In this document: in pieces, positions 1-8,772 of the stretch
Position numbering within the stretch: position 1 is the first letter of the stretch
How the letters are laid out: each line of letters starts with the position of its first letter
Assembly: GCF_006539945.1 (NCBI RefSeq)
Contig: NZ_BJNZ01000036.1
Coordinates: 1 to 44,229, forward strand
Length of the DNA stretch: 44,229 bases
From: Cellulosimicrobium cellulans
Lineage (GTDB): Bacteria > Actinomycetota > Actinomycetes > Actinomycetales > Cellulomonadaceae
Reading direction: 5' to 3'
Notes under the pieces: generated by a model
What the model saw: the letters and a program-made list of their open reading frames with translations, nothing else
Database searches by the model: none
What the model was told of the DNA's origin: nothing
Program-made: the position numbers and the translations under genes

Positions 1-7
1 CCCTTCA

Positions 8-36
8 ACCTTACCAGGTCCTCCCCGGCTCCTCAA
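8..36 (-). promoter_or_regulatory. Leftward promoter at window edge
   Basis: On the minus strand a TTGAGG box (31-36) and a TAAGGT box (8-13) are separated by 17 nt. Transcription would start at about base 1 and leave the window to the left, so a minus-strand gene probably begins at or just beyond the edge. Confidence 0.5.
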
Positions 37-192
37 CCCCGGCTGTTCGCCGTGGTCCAGTCGCCGTGGTCTTCCTCGTCGCGGGCAGGAGAACATTCTA
101 CGCCATGCGGTGGAAGGGTTTCGACCCCGGGACCAGCCACCTTCGATCGTTCGAGGCGGTGTCTGTTCCTCCCTGTCGGGCCGACATCCAGA

Positions 193-222
193 ACATTACG
201 CGGCCCGTCGCGCCAGGGTCAA
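193..222 (-). promoter_or_regulatory. Leftward sigma70-type promoter
   Basis: Minus-strand TTGACC (217-222), 18-nt spacer and TAATGT (193-198) give a near-consensus promoter. It would give a leader of about 190 nt running out of the window to the left. Together with the promoter at 8-36 it suggests tandem promoters for an unseen leftward gene. A related string, GAACATT followed by ACGC, occurs at 91-103 and 191-201, exactly 100 bases apart; the first copy carries a TAGAAT box on the minus strand without a convincing -35. Confidence 0.5.
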
Positions 223-301
223 GCCGGGTCCGGGTGACCCGGCACACAGGCTGTCGGGCGTCCGCACGCGATCCCTCCCCAGGTCCGGGCACCTCGGACC
301 T
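223..301 (-). terminator. Two stem-loops after the 5-oxoprolinase operon
   Basis: Inverted repeats with 8-bp arms (223-230/236-243) and 7-bp arms (281-287/295-301) follow the pxpBC stop. They are plausible transcription ends for that operon, though neither has a U-tract. The first one overlaps the upstream side of the leftward promoter. Apart from these hairpins and promoters I see no gene in 1-342. Confidence 0.4.
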
Positions 302-342
302 CCCTCGCGTCAGGCAGAGTCGCCACGTCAGGTCCCGGCCCG

Positions 343-2013
343 TCACGACGGCCGCGCGGCCCGCAGCACCACGCGGTCCCCCGGCCGGAGCTGGGCCGCC
401 CGGTCGACGTCGTCGGCACGCAGGACCCCGATGACCGGGTAGCCCCCGGTGACCGGGCGGTCCGCCAGGAAGACGACCGGCCGACCGTCGGGCGGGACCT
501 GCACCGCTCCGCGCACGAGCCCCTCGGAGGGCAGCTCTCCCGCACGGCGCGGGACCACCTGCCCGTCCAGCCGGATCGCGACCCGGTCGCTGTCCGCGCT
601 CACGGTCCGCAGAGCACGCAACGCGTGCCACGCGCCCGGGAGGAACCAGTCGGCGCGCGGCCCGGGCAGGACCTCGAGCACCGCGCCCGCCCGCTCGCCG
701 GGGCGCAGCTCCCCGGGAGCATGACGCACGGGCGCGACGCCGGGGACGGGCCAGCGACCCGCCACCGGGGCACCGACCGTCAGCTCGTCCCCCGGCCGCA
801 GCGGCGCGGGGCCGATCCCCGCGAGGGTGTCGCGCGACCGCGACCCGAGGACGGCGTCCGGACCCACCCCGCCCCGCACCGCGGCGTAGGTCCGCAGGCC
901 TCGCGCCGCGCGCCCGAGCCGCAGGACGCCGCCGGCCGGCACCGGGACAGGTGCGTTCATGCCCACGGGCATCCCGTCGATCGTCGCGGGGACCGCTGCC
1001 CCGCAGAGCGCGACCACCGCGCGCTCCCGGAACCGGAGCGCGAGCCCGCCGAGGGCGACCTCGAGCGTCGCGGCGCTCGCCAGGTTGCCGACGAGACGGT
1101 TCGCGAGCGCGTGGGACGTGCGGTCGGCGGCCCCCGACGGTCCGACGCCGATCGCCGCGAGACCGGGGCGCCCCGCGTCCTCGACGAGCACGAGCGGGCC
1201 CGTCGCGAGCACCTCGACGGTGGTCGTCGTCCTGGAGCCCGCACCCGCGCTCGGGCCGTCGCGGCCCTCCCCCGCCCCCCGGCCCGGGAGAACCTCCCCC
1301 GTCGTCGCGCCGGGCGCCGCGGTGCCGCGGCCGTCACACCGACCCGCGTCCGCGGGCACCGCGAGCCCCGAGGCACCGGCTCGGGACGGCACGAACCGCA
1401 CCCGCGCACCGGGGGCGACGAGCGCGGGCGGGTCGCGGTCGACGTCGAACATCCGCGTGCTCGTGAGGCCCAGGAGCCGCCACCCACCCGGGGACTCGCC
1501 GGGGTAGACCGCGGTGAGCTCGCCCGCGAGCGCGACGGACCCCGCGGGGACGCGCGTACGCGGCGTCGCGAGCCGAGGTGCCGCGATGAGGGGGTCGACA
1601 CCGGCCAGGTAGGTGAACCCCGGCGCGAAGCCGCCGAACGCGGCCTCGTACTCCCGTCCCGAGTGCCGGGCGACGACCTCCTCCGCGCTCACCCCCGCCC
1701 AGCGCGCGACGTCCTCCAGGTCGGGGCCGTCGTAGTGCACCAGGATCTCGACGACGGAGCCGGCGGACGTCGGTCCGTCGTCGGACGGCGCCCGGAGCAG
1801 TGCGTCCTCGACCCAGGCCCAGGCGTCCGCGACCGCCGTGGGCGCAGCGCACCGGACGAGCACGGTCCGCGCGGCCGGGACCACGTCGACGACGCCGGCC
1901 GGGGCCTCGGTCGTGAGCGCCCGGTGCAACGACCGCACGGCCGCCAGGTCGGGCAGGTCGACGAGCAGCGCCGTCTCGCCGAACCGGTGCACGGCGCCGA
2001 CCGCTCCTGTCAC
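343..2013 (-). CDS. pxpBC: Fused 5-oxoprolinase subunits B and C (PxpB-PxpC / KipI-KipA)
   Basis: This 556-residue protein joins two normally separate subunits of the ATP-dependent 5-oxoprolinase PxpABC, which opens 5-oxoproline to glutamate in the cytosol. The first ~205 residues are PxpB/KipI-like, starting [14 protein letters not shown] and including the family-typical [12 protein letters not shown] and [15 protein letters not shown] Gly/Ala-rich low-complexity linker follows, then a PxpC/KipA (allophanate-hydrolase subunit 2-like) domain from about residue 262, with [20 protein letters not shown] and a GYPVIGVL stretch near the end. The GTG start overlaps the pxpA stop by 4 bases (GTGA), indicating translational coupling. 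An open frame continues upstream but covers pxpA in another frame and lacks family similarity. The function is well supported by family and gene order. Confidence 0.9.
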   Translation of the reverse strand: MTGAVGAVHRFGETALLVDLPDLAAVRSLHRALTTEAPAGVVDVVPAARTVLVRCAAPTAVADAWAWVEDALLRAPSDDGPTSAGSVVEILVHYDGPDLEDVARWAGVSAEEVVARHSGREYEAAFGGFAPGFTYLAGVDPLIAAPRLATPRTRVPAGSVALAGELTAVYPGESPGGWRLLGLTSTRMFDVDRDPPALVAPGARVRFVPSRAGASGLAVPADAGRCDGRGTAAPGATTGEVLPGRGAGEGRDGPSAGAGSRTTTTVEVLATGPLVLVEDAGRPGLAAIGVGPSGAADRTSHALANRLVGNLASAATLEVALGGLALRFRERAVVALCGAAVPATIDGMPVGMNAPVPVPAGGVLRLGRAARGLRTYAAVRGGVGPDAVLGSRSRDTLAGIGPAPLRPGDELTVGAPVAGRWPVPGVAPVRHAPGELRPGERAGAVLEVLPGPRADWFLPGAWHALRALRTVSADSDRVAIRLDGQVVPRRAGELPSEGLVRGAVQVPPDGRPVVFLADRPVTGGYPVIGVLRADDVDRAAQLRPGDRVVLRAARPS

Positions 2014-2810
2014 GGCACCGCGCCGTCGGAGCCCGGGCCGACGGCGCCGGCGGCGACGAACGACCGCACCTCGACGCCGGCGTCCGCGAGCGCGACGCGG
2101 ACGGCGCTCAGCAGCCCGACGGCGCCCGGGGTGTCGGAGTGGACGCACACCGAGTCCGCCTCGACCCGCAGGGACGAGCCGTCCGCGGCGGGCACCGTGC
2201 CCGACGTGGCGAGCTCCACGACGCGTCGGGCGACCTGCTCGGCGTCGTGCACGACGGCGCCCGGCAGGCCGCGCGGGACCAGCTCGCCCGTGGGGAGGTA
2301 GCCCCGGTCGGCGAACGCCTCGCGCACCGTCGGCACCCCCGCGGCGTCCGCGAGGCGGAGCACCTCCGAGCCCGACAGGCCGACCACGTGGAGCGCGGGG
2401 TCGTAGGCACGGACGGCGTCGACCACGGCGCGGGCCTGCACCTCGTGGTGGACGATCGCGTTGTAGAGCGCGCCGTGCGGCTTGACGTAGCGCACCCGGT
2501 CCCCCGCCAGGCGCGCGAAGCCGTCGAGCGCCGCGAGCTGGTAGAGCAGGTCGTCGGCGAGCTGGACAGGGTCGACCTCCATGAACCGGCGCCCGAAGCC
2601 CGCGAGGTCGAGGTAGCTCACGTGCGCGCCGACGCGCACGCCCCGGGCGACGGCGTCCCGCGTGACGGTCCGCATCGTCGTCGCGTCGCCGGCATGGAAC
2701 CCGCACGCGACGTTCGCACTGGTCACGAGGCCGAGCAGGGCCTCGTCGTCGGCGAGCGTCCAGCGGCCGAAGCCCTCGCCGAGGTCGGCGTTGAGGTCGA
2801 TGCGTGTCAC
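2010..2810 (-). CDS. pxpA: 5-oxoprolinase subunit PxpA (LamB/YcsF family)
   Basis: This 266-residue protein has the LamB/YcsF signature throughout: [14 protein letters not shown] at the N terminus, [42 protein letters not shown] and EAFADRGYL. The family supplies the catalytic PxpA subunit of ATP-dependent 5-oxoprolinase and works with PxpB/PxpC, encoded directly downstream with a 4-base overlap. The GTG start at 2810 is chosen because the family begins with a short (T)xIDLNxDxGE stretch; longer upstream starts add unrelated residues. No clear ribosome-binding site precedes it. A weak CATGAT box at 2817-2822, 6 nt before the GTG, allows a leaderless mRNA. It is divergent from the acetyltransferase. 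Confidence 0.93.
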   Translation of the reverse strand: MTRIDLNADLGEGFGRWTLADDEALLGLVTSANVACGFHAGDATTMRTVTRDAVARGVRVGAHVSYLDLAGFGRRFMEVDPVQLADDLLYQLAALDGFARLAGDRVRYVKPHGALYNAIVHHEVQARAVVDAVRAYDPALHVVGLSGSEVLRLADAAGVPTVREAFADRGYLPTGELVPRGLPGAVVHDAEQVARRVVELATSGTVPAADGSSLRVEADSVCVHSDTPGAVGLLSAVRVALADAGVEVRSFVAAGAVGPGSDGAVP

Positions 2811-2879
2811 CGGACCATCATGCCCGGAACGGGCCGGCGCCCGGGCGCGCGGGCCGACCGCGTCCTCAGCGTCGGGGCG

Positions 2880-2885
2880 TAGATT
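2880..2885 (+). promoter_or_regulatory. -10 box for a leaderless acetyltransferase mRNA
   Basis: TAGATT lies 7 nt before the ATG at 2893, so transcription would begin at or next to the start codon. No good -35 is visible, and there is no Shine-Dalgarno sequence before the ATG. Confidence 0.5.
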
Positions 2886-2892
2886 CGCGGGC

Positions 2893-3498
2893 ATGCCCGA
2901 CGACCTCCCGACCACGCCCACGACCGTGCACGTCCGGCGCGCCACGACCGAGGACGCACCCGCGCTCGCCGGGCTCGCAGCCCTGACGTTCCCGCTCGCG
3001 TGCCCGCCGGGCACGTCGCCCGAGGCGATCGCCGAGCACGTCGCGACGCAGCTCTCGTCCGAGCGGTTCCGCGTGTGGGCCGCGAGCGCCGCGCACGCGC
3101 TCCTCCTCGTCGAGCCGGTGCCCGACGACGTCACGGACGACGTCCCCGGCGCGCACGACGCCTCGGGCCTCCTCGGGTACGCGCTCCTCGTCCGCGGCGT
3201 TCCCGACGACCCCGACGTCGCGGCGGCCGTCGGGCCCGGCGAGGCGGTCGAGCTCTCGAAGATCTACGTGCACCCCGCGGCCCAGGGCACGGGGGTGGCG
3301 GGCGTGCTCATGACCGCGGCTGCCGAGGCGGCCGCGCGGCTCGGGCCCGGCCTGCCCGTGTGGCTCGGCACGAACGGTCTCAACGCGCGGGCGCAGGCGT
3401 TCTACCGCAAGCACCGGTTCGACGTCGTCGGCGGACGCACCTACGTCGTCGGCGGCGAGACGCACACCGACGTGGTCATGGCGCTCCCCCGGACCTGA
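2893..3498 (+). CDS. GNAT-family N-acetyltransferase
   Basis: This 201-residue protein has the GNAT fold pattern. An N-terminal [18 protein letters not shown] strand-helix is followed by the acetyl-CoA-binding region [22 protein letters not shown] (about residues 115-136; the Q/R-x-x-G-x-G/A loop is AQGTGVAG) and the C-terminal [20 protein letters not shown] motif. It should move an acetyl group from acetyl-CoA to a small-molecule or peptide amine; the substrate cannot be read from sequence. It stands alone, divergent from pxpA, and probably has a leaderless mRNA. It meets the giant ThuA gene tail to tail at a strong palindrome. Confidence 0.88.
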   Translation: MPDDLPTTPTTVHVRRATTEDAPALAGLAALTFPLACPPGTSPEAIAEHVATQLSSERFRVWAASAAHALLLVEPVPDDVTDDVPGAHDASGLLGYALLVRGVPDDPDVAAAVGPGEAVELSKIYVHPAAQGTGVAGVLMTAAAEAAARLGPGLPVWLGTNGLNARAQAFYRKHRFDVVGGRTYVVGGETHTDVVMALPRT

Positions 3499-3520
3499 CG
3501 GGGCGCGACCACCCGCACGA

Positions 3521-3558
3521 CCGAGGGCCGGTCGGGGACGTCCCCGACCGGCCCTCGG
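3521..3558. terminator. Perfect 38-bp palindrome, bidirectional terminator
   Basis: Bases 3521-3539 are the exact reverse complement of 3540-3558 (19-bp arms, no extra loop bases). It lies between the convergent acetyltransferase and the first ThuA/dehydrogenase gene and can end transcription from both sides. Confidence 0.8.
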
Positions 3559-3579
3559 CCTGCTGTCCGAGCTGCGGTG

Positions 3580-6500
3580 TCAGCCGCAGCTCCTGGCGTC
3601 GTACGCGACGTCGGCCGCGAACGTGCGGCCGCCACCGGTCGCCGCGATCCCCACGACGCCCGCCTCGACGGACGTCGCCCGGGCCGCGAACGACTGGTAC
3701 GCCGAGGCGCCCGGCTGGACGCCGGTGAACGCCTTGGTGCCGAACGGCGTCGTCAGCGTGACGTCGAGCGGCACGTCGTCGGCGTTCGCCGCGCGCACCG
3801 CGACGTACGCCTTGCCGGCGAGGCACCGGACCTGGACCTCGGTCGTGACGTCGAGCGGCTGCTCGACCACCTCGCCCTCGAGGACGAAGTCCTCGAACGC
3901 GACGACCGTGGGCTGGGTCTGGTTCTTGCCGAGCGCGAACGGCCCGACGCCGATCCCGTCGAGCTGGTCGTTCGTCACGGCGGCGAACGCGGTCCACTGC
4001 TCGCCGTCGAGCGACCACGAGCCGACGAACGTGTCGCCGGACCGGGCGAGGCGCACGTGGTACGTCCCGTCCGCCTCGCGGGGCAGGGCGCTGACGCCGG
4101 GCTGCGGCTGCAGCACGACGTCCCCCTTCTCGCTGCGGAGCTCGAAGCCGACCGTCCCGGCGGTGCCGCCGTTGTGGATCACGCCGACCTTCACGTAGTT
4201 GGCCTGGTCCTTGTAGACCATGAGGCCGCCCTGGTGGTAGTTCTGCGTGAGGTCGGCGCGCACCGTCGTCTCGACGGTCCACTCGTCGCCCGTCACGACC
4301 TTCGAGCGGACGATGTTCGGCACGGTGGAGTTCGTCGCGCCGTACACGTCGTCGTCGGTCGTGGTGAGCTGCAGCGCGCCGTCGGCGACGGCGAGCCGCG
4401 ACGGGTCGGCGTCGACGACGTACCAGCGGCACGGGTCGAGGCCGAGGCCGGAGCCGCTGCCGTCGAACGTGTCGCTCGCCGTGACGTCCTCGCACACGGG
4501 GACGCCGCTGCCGTCGACCTCGCGCACGTGGTCGAACGCGACGTCGATCTGGTTCGCACCCGCGCCCTTGCCGAGCGCGAACACGCCGACGCCCGCGTCG
4601 CCGAGCCCCGCGTGCGTGACGGCGCGCGTGGTCGGGACCCAGGTCTGCCCGTTGTCGAGCGAGTACGACCCGGTGAACGAGTCGCCGTCGCGCGACAGCC
4701 GCAGCAGGTACTCGCCGTAGACGGGCTTCGCGATGTCGAGGACGTCGCCGTTCGTGGACTGCACGACGTCGCCGATCTCGCTGCGGAGCTCGACGCGCAG
4801 GCTGCCGGGGTGCTGGACCACGGCGAGCTTGACGTAGTCGGACTCCGAGGCGCGCACGATGAGGCCGCCCTGCTGGTACTGGTTCGCGAACGCGGCCGTC
4901 ATCTTCGTCTCGACCGTCCAGGAGTCGCCCGGCTGGTCCGTCGTGATGATGTTCGGGACGCGCTGGTTCCCGGTGCCCGCGAAGTCGGCGTCGGTCGTGC
5001 GCACGACCCACTTCCCGTCACGCACCTGGGCGAGGTCGGGGCGGAGGTCGACGACGTCCCAGCGGCAGCCGTCGAGCGCCTCGCCCTCGAACTCGTCCCC
5101 AGGCCCGCGCTGCGGGTCCGGCTCGGCGCACTCGAGCGTCCCGTACACGGAGACCGCGACGGTCCCGGTCGCGCGCGCGCCCGCCGGGTCGCTCACGGTG
5201 ACCGTGGCCGTGTAGGTCCCGGCCGCGGTGTACGTGTGCTGCGCGGTCGCGCCCGTCGCCGTGCCGCCGTCGCCGAACTCCCACGCGTAGGTGAGATCGT
5301 CGCCGTCGGCGTCGGACGCCTGGGCGGCGAACGCGACGTCGAGCGGCGCGTCGCCGGTGGTGGGCGTGGCCGTCACGGAGGCGACCACCGGGGCCACGTT
5401 GTTCGCCGCGCCCCGACCCGTGAAGGTGACCGAGTCGACGTCGAACATGTCGCCCGTCGCCCCCGTCGTCGAGCGCGCGACGAAGTAGAGCGTGCGCGTG
5501 CCGCCCGGGTCGGTGACCGGGACCGCCTGCGTCCGTGCCGGCGTCTCCCAGCTCCCGGTCGACGACAACGTGAGCGTCGCGAGGACCGGGCCGTCCGCGG
5601 CGCCGTCCCGCACGTCGAGCACGCCGCCGGAGCCGCCCGAGCTGTACCGCGCGGAGATCGCGTCGATGCCCGCGAGGTTCATCCGGTCGAACGCGAACCA
5701 GTCGCCGGCCGCGATGTACCCGACCTGCTTGCCGCCCTCGGAGACCTCCTTCGCGACGACCTGGACGCCCTGGCTGTCGGTGAAGTACTCGGCCTGCTTG
5801 GTGCGCGTGTGCAGGACGGCCTCGTCGTCGGACGTGAGCGCGGGCACGCCGTCGGCGCCCCCGCCGTCGGTGTAGGTCGCGTTGACCACGCCGAAGATGT
5901 TCGCGTCGAGGCCGTGCCCCTCGTCCTTGGCGGTCGTGAGGACGCCCTCGCAGCCCGTGGCGCTGGACAGCGGGTGGCCGTGGTTGTCGTGGCCGAGGAT
6001 GTACTCGACGACGACGCGGCTGCAGTCGACCTGCGCGCCGTCCTCCGCGTCGGTGACCGTGACCCGGAACGGGACCTGGTCGCCGAAGTCGAAGAACTGG
6101 CCGTCGGCCGGGAGCTCGAGCGTGACCTCGGGCGCGGTGTTGCCCACGGTGATGGTCGTGGTCGCGACGCCCTGCTTGCCGTCGGCGTCGGTCACGGTGA
6201 GCCGCACCTCGTGCCGGCCGTTCTCGGTGAACGTCCGCGAGACCTGGGCGTCGGTGGCGTCGGTCTCGCCGTCACCGTCGAGATCCCAGGCGTACGTGAA
6301 CTCCTTGCCGTCCGGGTGCGAGGACCCGGTGCCGTCGAAGGACACCGCGAGCGGCGCCTGACCGTTCGTCGGCGAGGCGTCGATCTGCGCGACGGGCGAG
6401 CGCCCCCCGCGCACGTAGTCGATCCGGTAGACGGCCGAGAGCGCGTCGCCCCCGAAGTAGCCGCCGCCGTAGTCCAGCACGTAGAGCGAGCCGTCCGGTC

Positions 6501-8571
6501 CGAACTCGAGGTTCATCGGCCGGCGCAGGTCCATGAACTCCAGCGCCGGGACGAAGCCCGCGGGGCTGCCGTCCTCGGCGCGGATCGCCTCCTTGATCCA
6601 CGCACGGTCCCACTCGTAGAGCAGCGGCTTGCCGTCGTAGTACGCGGGGAACTTGGTCTCCGACTCGAGCTCGGGGTCGTAGTCGTAGACGACGGCGCCC
6701 ATCGGGGACTCGCCGCCCGTCCCGAACGCGGGCACGGACCCGCCGTCGTACGGCTGCCACGCCGGCACGGCGGGCGGGAGGTCGACCAGACCCGTGTTGT
6801 GCGGGCTCGTGTTCTTCGGCGCCGCGCAGTCGAACTTCGGCCCCGAGACCTTCGTCTCGAAGTCGTAGTCGTTGTACGCGAGGTTGTCGCCGATGCAGAA
6901 CGGCCAGCCGTAGTTGCCCGCCTCGGCGATGACGTTGAACTCGACCGTGCCGCCGGGGCCGCGGTTGGCGTTCGCGCCGCCCGCGTCGGGGCCGTAGTCG
7001 CCGAGGTGGACCTCGCCCGTCGCCTTGTCGACGGCGAAGCGGAACGGGTTGCGGAAGCCCATCGCGTAGATCTCGGGCCGGGTCTTGCCGGCCTCGTACT
7101 CACCCTCCGGGAAGAGGTTGCCCTCGGGCACGGTGTACGAGCCGTCCTCGGCGACCGTGATGCGCAGGAGCTTGCCCCGCAGGTCGTTCGTGTTCCCGGA
7201 GCTGCGGCGCGCGTCGAACGCGGGGTTGCGGGTCGCCCGCTCGTCGATCGGCGCGTAGCCGTCCGACGCGAAGGGGTTCGTGTCGTCGCCCGTCGACAGG
7301 TAGAGGTTGCCCTCGGCGTCGAAGTCGATCTCGCCGCCCGCGTGGCAGCACAGGCCGCGGTCGGCCGGGACCTCGAGGATCTTCTGCTCGCTCGCGAGGT
7401 CCAGCAGGTTCTGCTCCGTGAGCCGGAACCGCGAGAGCTGGTTGTACCCCTCGAACGCCTCGAACGCGGCCGGGTCGGCCGACGTCTCGGGGGCGTCGCC
7501 CGGCGGGGTGTCGAGCTTGGGCGCGTAGTAGAGGTACACCCAGCGGTTCTGGGCGAAGCCCGGGTCGATCGCGACGCCCTGGAGGCCGTCCTCGTCGTGC
7601 GTGTACACCGGGACGGTGCCCGCGAGCGCCGTCGTGGCGTCCGCGGTCGTGTACCAGACGCGCCCGTCGCGCGAGGTGTGCAGGACGTCGCCGTCGGGCA
7701 GGACGGCCATGGCGATCGGCTCGCCCGTCTTGGCCGCGCCCTTGGCGAGCGTCACCTGCTCGAACGAGGCGTCGACGGTCGCGCCGCAGTCGGCGTCGAC
7801 GGCGCCCGCGGCGGTCTGGATGCCGCCGAGCAGGTGCTGGACGAACGCCGGGTCGGTGTACGACTCGTCGGTGTGGCCGCCGCCGGTGTACCAGGACCGG
7901 CCGCCGTCGTACTCCTGGCACCACGCGATCGGGTGGTCGGCGCCCATGGCGCCCGACCCCGGGGAGTACGAGGACTCGTCGAGGCTCGCGAGCACGTGGA
8001 CCTGGCCGCGCGGGTTCTCGCGGTAGTTGTACCACTCGTCGTACCGGTCCCAGGAGGCCGGCAGGTGGGCGGTCGAGGGGTGCTCGTCGTCGGCGACGAC
8101 GACCGTCGCGTCCTGGTTCTGCGGGTGGCTGTCGAAGTACGCGCCGACGAGCTCGCCGTACCAGGGCCAGTCGTACTCGGTGTCGGACGCGGCGTGGACG
8201 CCGGCGTACCCGCCGCCGGCCGCGATGTACCGCTCGAACGCGCCCTGCTGCTCGTCGTTCAGGACGTCGCCCGTGGTGGACAGCCAGACGACGGCGTCGT
8301 AGCGGGCGAGGTTCTCGTCCGTGAAGGCTCCCGCGTCCTCGGTCGGGGTCACCGCGAAGTGGTGGTCGGTGCCGAGCTGCTGGATCGCCGCGACGCCCGC
8401 GGGGATCGAGCCGTGCCGGAACCCGGCGGTCTTGCTGAAGACCATGACGGAGAACTCGTCGTGCGCGGCGGCGGGGGCCGCCGTCGCGAGGGTGAGCGCC
8501 GGCGCGACGAGGGCCGCGGCGGTGACCGCCGCGACCCCCTGGCGCCGACCTCTCGAAGGTCGTGCTGTCAC
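3580..8571 (-). CDS. Giant secreted ThuA / PQQ-type sugar dehydrogenase (copy 1)
   Basis: A 1663-residue exported multidomain enzyme. Residues 1-36 are a signal peptide ending PAAA before His37. A ThuA domain (about 38-262) has VMVFSKTAGFRHGS, GGGYAGVHAASD and WYTGGGHTDESY. A glucose/sorbosone (PQQ-type) dehydrogenase propeller (about 285-722) has GLCCHAGGEIDFD near 407-418, NTNDLRGKLLRI and YAMGFRNPFRFAVD. Then come a PKD domain (726-810), a His-rich module with HDNHGHP (811-920), CBM6 (924-1054), a second PKD (1060-1145), two concanavalin/DUF1349-like domains (about 1155-1570) and an ~88-residue C-terminal domain with a Cys next to the C terminus. The GTG start has AAGGAGG just upstream. 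Known families suggest oxidation and binding of a polysaccharide or glycoside outside the cell; substrate unknown. It is the most distal gene of the first carbohydrate locus. Confidence 0.88.
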   Translation of the reverse strand: MTARPSRGRRQGVAAVTAAALVAPALTLATAAPAAAHDEFSVMVFSKTAGFRHGSIPAGVAAIQQLGTDHHFAVTPTEDAGAFTDENLARYDAVVWLSTTGDVLNDEQQGAFERYIAAGGGYAGVHAASDTEYDWPWYGELVGAYFDSHPQNQDATVVVADDEHPSTAHLPASWDRYDEWYNYRENPRGQVHVLASLDESSYSPGSGAMGADHPIAWCQEYDGGRSWYTGGGHTDESYTDPAFVQHLLGGIQTAAGAVDADCGATVDASFEQVTLAKGAAKTGEPIAMAVLPDGDVLHTSRDGRVWYTTADATTALAGTVPVYTHDEDGLQGVAIDPGFAQNRWVYLYYAPKLDTPPGDAPETSADPAAFEAFEGYNQLSRFRLTEQNLLDLASEQKILEVPADRGLCCHAGGEIDFDAEGNLYLSTGDDTNPFASDGYAPIDERATRNPAFDARRSSGNTNDLRGKLLRITVAEDGSYTVPEGNLFPEGEYEAGKTRPEIYAMGFRNPFRFAVDKATGEVHLGDYGPDAGGANANRGPGGTVEFNVIAEAGNYGWPFCIGDNLAYNDYDFETKVSGPKFDCAAPKNTSPHNTGLVDLPPAVPAWQPYDGGSVPAFGTGGESPMGAVVYDYDPELESETKFPAYYDGKPLLYEWDRAWIKEAIRAEDGSPAGFVPALEFMDLRRPMNLEFGPDGSLYVLDYGGGYFGGDALSAVYRIDYVRGGRSPVAQIDASPTNGQAPLAVSFDGTGSSHPDGKEFTYAWDLDGDGETDATDAQVSRTFTENGRHEVRLTVTDADGKQGVATTTITVGNTAPEVTLELPADGQFFDFGDQVPFRVTVTDAEDGAQVDCSRVVVEYILGHDNHGHPLSSATGCEGVLTTAKDEGHGLDANIFGVVNATYTDGGGADGVPALTSDDEAVLHTRTKQAEYFTDSQGVQVVAKEVSEGGKQVGYIAAGDWFAFDRMNLAGIDAISARYSSGGSGGVLDVRDGAADGPVLATLTLSSTGSWETPARTQAVPVTDPGGTRTLYFVARSTTGATGDMFDVDSVTFTGRGAANNVAPVVASVTATPTTGDAPLDVAFAAQASDADGDDLTYAWEFGDGGTATGATAQHTYTAAGTYTATVTVSDPAGARATGTVAVSVYGTLECAEPDPQRGPGDEFEGEALDGCRWDVVDLRPDLAQVRDGKWVVRTTDADFAGTGNQRVPNIITTDQPGDSWTVETKMTAAFANQYQQGGLIVRASESDYVKLAVVQHPGSLRVELRSEIGDVVQSTNGDVLDIAKPVYGEYLLRLSRDGDSFTGSYSLDNGQTWVPTTRAVTHAGLGDAGVGVFALGKGAGANQIDVAFDHVREVDGSGVPVCEDVTASDTFDGSGSGLGLDPCRWYVVDADPSRLAVADGALQLTTTDDDVYGATNSTVPNIVRSKVVTGDEWTVETTVRADLTQNYHQGGLMVYKDQANYVKVGVIHNGGTAGTVGFELRSEKGDVVLQPQPGVSALPREADGTYHVRLARSGDTFVGSWSLDGEQWTAFAAVTNDQLDGIGVGPFALGKNQTQPTVVAFEDFVLEGEVVEQPLDVTTEVQVRCLAGKAYVAVRAANADDVPLDVTLTTPFGTKAFTGVQPGASAYQSFAARATSVEAGVVGIAATGGGRTFAADVAYDARSCG

Positions 8572-8725
8572 TTCTCCTCCTTGAGAACTGATCGGTGCGG
8601 CTCGGCGCCGTTGCCGGTCCGCAGGTCCTACGCTCCTTCCTCGTGGTGCGTCGTCGGGACCGCGCGTCGTCGCGCGGGGCTCCGGTCAGGTCCCGGTCGG
8701 GCTCGGCCTGCACCCCGGAGGGCGC

Positions 8726-8767
8726 CCGACCGGGAGGTCGGTGGGGCGGCCCCTTTGTGGGGCCGCC
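8726..8767 (-). terminator. Tandem stem-loops between two carbohydrate-locus genes
   Basis: A 9-bp GC stem (8745-8753/8759-8767) starts 6 bases beyond the stop of the membrane-protein gene. A 6-bp stem (8726-8731/8736-8741) follows. This probably ends or attenuates transcription before the giant gene at 8571. The rest of the 200-base gap shows only the ribosome-binding site of that gene. Confidence 0.55.
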
Positions 8768-8772
8768 GTCGG

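Noticed and set aside
7320-7360. CCH motif as a cytochrome c heme site
   Set aside because: Heme c attachment needs CXXCH; here the two Cys are adjacent to each other and to the His, so no covalent heme is expected.
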